Source of the DNA: Pseudomonas sp. Teo4
GTDB taxonomy: Bacteria; Pseudomonadota; Gammaproteobacteria; Pseudomonadales; Pseudomonadaceae
NCBI RefSeq assembly: GCF_034387475.1
Contig: NZ_JAXCIL010000002.1
Coordinates: 2,170,001-2,234,000 of the forward strand
Length of the DNA stretch: 64,000 nt
Reading direction: 5' to 3'
Part shown: in pieces, positions 61,766 to 64,000 of the stretch
How the letters are laid out: each line of letters begins with the position of its first letter
How positions within the stretch are numbered: the stretch's first letter is position 1
Made by a program: the position numbers and the translations under genes
Notes under the pieces: model-generated
The model's input: only the letters and a program-made list of their open reading frames with translations
Database searches by the model: none
What the model was told of the DNA's origin: nothing

Positions 61766-62057
61766 AGCGTGTGCTGTTGCTGGTGCTGGCGGTACTGCTG
61801 GCCTGGGCTTGGCAGGAGCGTCAGGCATTGGCGGATTTCCTGGGATTCTGTCGGCCTATTCAGCCAAGGAGTACTGCTCGTGCCGGTTCGTCATGGGCTT
61901 CGACGAGGCCTATTGTCGCGGCTACGTGAAACAGTATCTGCCGCTGAGCCTGTTGCAGGAGGACACGGGGCAACACCTGGTCACCGCCGAAGGCCTGGGC
62001 CGACGTAACCAGGCCGCCTGGCAAGGCGTGCGCGAGGGCTGCCGCTTGCTGCCGTGA
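61762..62057 (+). CDS. Small membrane-anchored Cys-containing protein (one frame break)
   Basis: Restored length about 98 aa. An N-terminal hydrophobic segment (MKRVLLLVLAVLLAWAWQE) precedes a domain with four Cys (EYCSCRFVMGFDEAYCRGY and GC near the end). No family is recognised. One C is missing at 61839-61840 (LADFPGILSAYSAKEYCSC expected). Its start overlaps the serine-hydrolase stop, so it is co-translated and may be its partner or chaperone. It may be a periplasmic accessory that uses disulphides; that is inference. Confidence 0.7.
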
Positions 62058-62101
62058 AGGCGGGCGGGTAAGGTTGGCGGTCATGTTTCACGAGATCTGT
62101 C

Positions 62102-62683
62102 ATGTTCAAGCTGCCCCGTCTCCTGCCCGCCTTGCTGCTGGCTTTGTGCCTGCCCGCCCACGCCAACTGGCACCTCGATGGCGAGTCTTCACGCCTTTCG
62201 TTCGTCACGGGCAAGAATGGCGATACCGCCGAGGTGCATCGCTTTCTGGTCCTGCATGGCACTGTGGACCGCAAAGGCGCTGCGGCGCTGAGTATCGAGA
62301 TGGATTCGGTGAGCAGCGGCATCCCGTTGCGCGACGAGCGTATGCGCGAAGACTTGTTCGAGGTCGATCAGTTCGCCGAAGCGACGGTGAAGGCGCAGCT
62401 CGACCTGCGGCCCCTCAATGACCTGGCCAACGGCGCGCAGATCGAACTGCGCCTGCCGCTCACCGTCACCCTGCACGGTCGCTCCCACAGCTACAACGCC
62501 TTGTTGCTGGCTACCCGGCTGGATGAGCGGCGGTTCCAGGTGGTGACGCTCGAGCCCCTGATTCTGCGCGCCGATGACTACGGTCTGTTGCCTGGGCTGC
62601 AGAGCCTGCGCAAGTTCGCCAAGCTCAAATCCATCAACCCCACGGTGCCGGTCAATGCGGTGCTGATCTTCAACGCCCGCTGA
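62102..62683 (+). CDS. YceI-family periplasmic protein
   Basis: Intact 193-aa lipocalin-like protein with an N-terminal signal peptide (MFKLPRLLPALLLALCLPAHA). The mature start NWHLDGESSRLSFVTGKNGD and the pairs MDSVSSGIPLRDERMREDLFEV and EIELRLPLTVTLHGRSHSYN are characteristic of the isoprenoid-binding YceI fold. It lies 44 bases after the small Cys gene and one base before the cls gene, so the four genes from 60677 may be one transcript. Confidence 0.88.
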   Translation: MFKLPRLLPALLLALCLPAHANWHLDGESSRLSFVTGKNGDTAEVHRFLVLHGTVDRKGAAALSIEMDSVSSGIPLRDERMREDLFEVDQFAEATVKAQLDLRPLNDLANGAQIELRLPLTVTLHGRSHSYNALLLATRLDERRFQVVTLEPLILRADDYGLLPGLQSLRKFAKLKSINPTVPVNAVLIFNAR

Positions 62684-62684
62684 T

Positions 62685-63841
62685 ATGCCGGGGCCGGTAT
62701 TCCCTGGCGGGATGGCAACCAGTTCGAACTGCTGATCGACGGCCCCGATTTCTTTCCGCGCATGCTTCAGGCCATTGCGCGTGCCGAGTTCCAGGTCGAT
62801 CTGGAGTTGTACCTGGTCGAAGCGGGTGCCTGTGCCGAGGCCGTGGTCGAGACCCTGGAGCAGGCAGCCAGGCGCGGTGTGCGGGTGCGTTGCCTGTTCG
62901 ATGACTATGGCTCGCTCGCCTTTACCTCCGCCCTGCGCCAGCGCTTGCTGGATGCCGGGGTTTACCTGCGTTGGTACAACCGCCTGCGCTGGCGGCGTGG
63001 CCTGCGTAACCTGTATCGCGACCACCGCAAGCTGCTGTTGGTGGACGAACGCTGGGCGGCGGTCGGTGGCACGGGCGTCACTGACGAGTTCTGGACGCCG
63101 GGCCAAGACTCCAGTGAATGGCATGAGGTGATGGTGCAGATGACCGGGGCGGTGGTGTCCGACTGGCAATTGCTGTTCGATCGCCAGTGGCAGGCCAACA
63201 ACCGTCGCACGGCCTGGCGCCCGCCAGAGGGCTTTGGCTTGCCGCGTGTGCCCAGAATTCCGCTGCAAGGGCAGGGCATGGGGCGGGTGGCCTACGCGGA
63301 TGCCCGCCAACACAAGGATATTCTGCATTCGCTGGTGCGTGCGCTGAACAGCGGGCAGCAGCGTATCTGGCTGGCAACGCCCTATTTTCTGCCGACCTGG
63401 AGCGTGCGCCGATCCTTGCGTCGGGCTGCGGGTAAAGGTGTCGATGTACGGCTGTTGCTGACCGGCCCGCGCACGGACCACCCGTCAGTGCGCTATGCCG
63501 GGCATCGCTATTACCCACGCCTGCTTCGCGCCGGTGTGCGCATCTACGAATACCAGCCCTGCTTCCTGCACCTGAAAATGGCGCTGGTGGATGACTGGGT
63601 CAGCATAGGCTCGTGCAACTTCGACCACTGGAACCTGCGCTTCAATCTGGAAGCCAACGTCGAAGCCCTGGACCCGGCGCTCACCGCCGCGGTGGCAGCC
63701 AGCTTCGAACGTGATTTTGCCCTGAGCGAAGTGGTGGACCTCGATCACTGGAACGCCAGGCCGCTGTGGCGGCGGGTGAAGCAGCGCGTCTGGGGTTGGG
63801 TTGACCGGCTGGTAGTGAATTTTCTCGACCGTCGCGATTGA
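62685..63841 (+). CDS. Cardiolipin-synthase-like phospholipase D protein (one frame break)
   Basis: Restored length about 385 aa. The two HKD motifs are present: YRDHRKLLLVDERWAAVGG and FLHLKMALVDDWVSIGS, each with downstream Asn (GTGVTDEFW; CNFDHWN). These are catalytic in cardiolipin synthases B/C and related PLD enzymes. One C is missing at 62702-62704 (VFPWRDGNQFELL expected). Its ATG lies one base after the YceI stop. It is a cls-type enzyme by motif, but it could act on other phospholipids. Confidence 0.83.
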
Positions 63842-63921
63842 GACTTGCGGCGCATATCCACAGGCGCATAACCCGTCTATCGTGCAGTGATTGTTCCCCT
63901 ACAACGGAAGGAGTGGATGCG

Positions 63922-64000
63922 ATGACGGCGAAGAAGATTCTCATGCTGGTGGGCGACTACGTCGAAGATTACGAAGCGATGGTGCCATTCCAGGCCTTGC
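63922..64000 (+). CDS. DJ-1/PfpI family protein, cut by the window end
   Basis: Only the first 26 codons are seen, MTAKKILMLVGDYVEDYEAM. The start has AAGGAG 12 bases upstream. The VGDYVEDYE segment (Glu near residue 16) is the conserved N-terminus of DJ-1/PfpI proteins. The catalytic Cys would lie beyond the window. Confidence 0.75.
   Translation, partial: MTAKKILMLVGDYVEDYEAMVPFQAL

Overview
This 64 kb, GC-rich window is a chromosomal segment of a Pseudomonas, most likely of the P. putida group. The dcw cell-wall/division cluster runs into lpxC, secA and argJ. Further along are colRS with its LPS-modification genes, a MexVW-type pump, bifA next to sodB, argO/argP, xenB and olsBA. P. putida-type REP palindromes fill many gaps. 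No rRNA, tRNA, CRISPR array, prophage or defence island was recognised.

Layout. 0-10.5 kb: murD-ftsW-murG-murC-ddlB-ftsQ-ftsA-ftsZ-lpxC, all rightward, making peptidoglycan precursors, the divisome and the first committed lipid A step. 10.5-12.9 kb: dciA (leftward) and a 1.43 kb IS3-family element sitting inside a REP repeat. 12.9-18.7 kb: secA, argJ, a glutathione transferase and a Nudix/ThiE-like fusion. 18.8-25.2 kb: corrinoid adenosyltransferase, a sensor kinase, a ketopantoate reductase, yajQ, mscS and an MFS pump. 25.4-32.3 kb: ampG, an alkyltransferase-like protein, a DUF481 outer-membrane protein, hugZ, fxsA and groES-groEL. 32.4-37.4 kb: a 55-bp perfect inverted repeat, a PAP2 phosphatase, colR-colS, a methyltransferase, an InaA/WapQ-type kinase and a small exported protein. 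37.4-43.1 kb: an AT-richer MFS gene, then the RND pump pair. 43.3-48.6 kb: a leftward periplasmic iron locus (imelysin, di-haem oxidoreductase, imelysin, DUF1513). 48.7-64 kb: bifA, sodB, argO/argP, an epimerase, a coiled-coil membrane protein, xenB with its ArsR regulator, acpH, olsB-olsA, an acyl-CoA-dehydrogenase-like gene, a serine hydrolase, a small Cys-containing protein, YceI, a cardiolipin-synthase-like enzyme and the start of a DJ-1/PfpI gene.

The dominant oddity is that about 24 genes, plus the IS transposase, are broken by small deletions, roughly 40 in all. Essential genes (ftsW, murG, ftsQ, ftsA, ftsZ, lpxC, secA) are among them. Restoring the missing bases, usually one in a short homopolymer, gives full-length proteins of normal family length. 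I read this as base-calling or consensus error, not gene decay, and annotate those genes as single CDS with break positions given.

Regulatory signals stand out more than new genes. A 16-bp motif is shared by the PAP2/colR intergenic region and the methyltransferase leader, and is a candidate ColR box. Three copies of a TATATCGCG-type palindrome lie between arsR-xenB and acpH. Fur-box-like sites precede hugZ and the first imelysin gene. yajQ has a promoter-plus-terminator leader, and groES has a sigma-32-like promoter.
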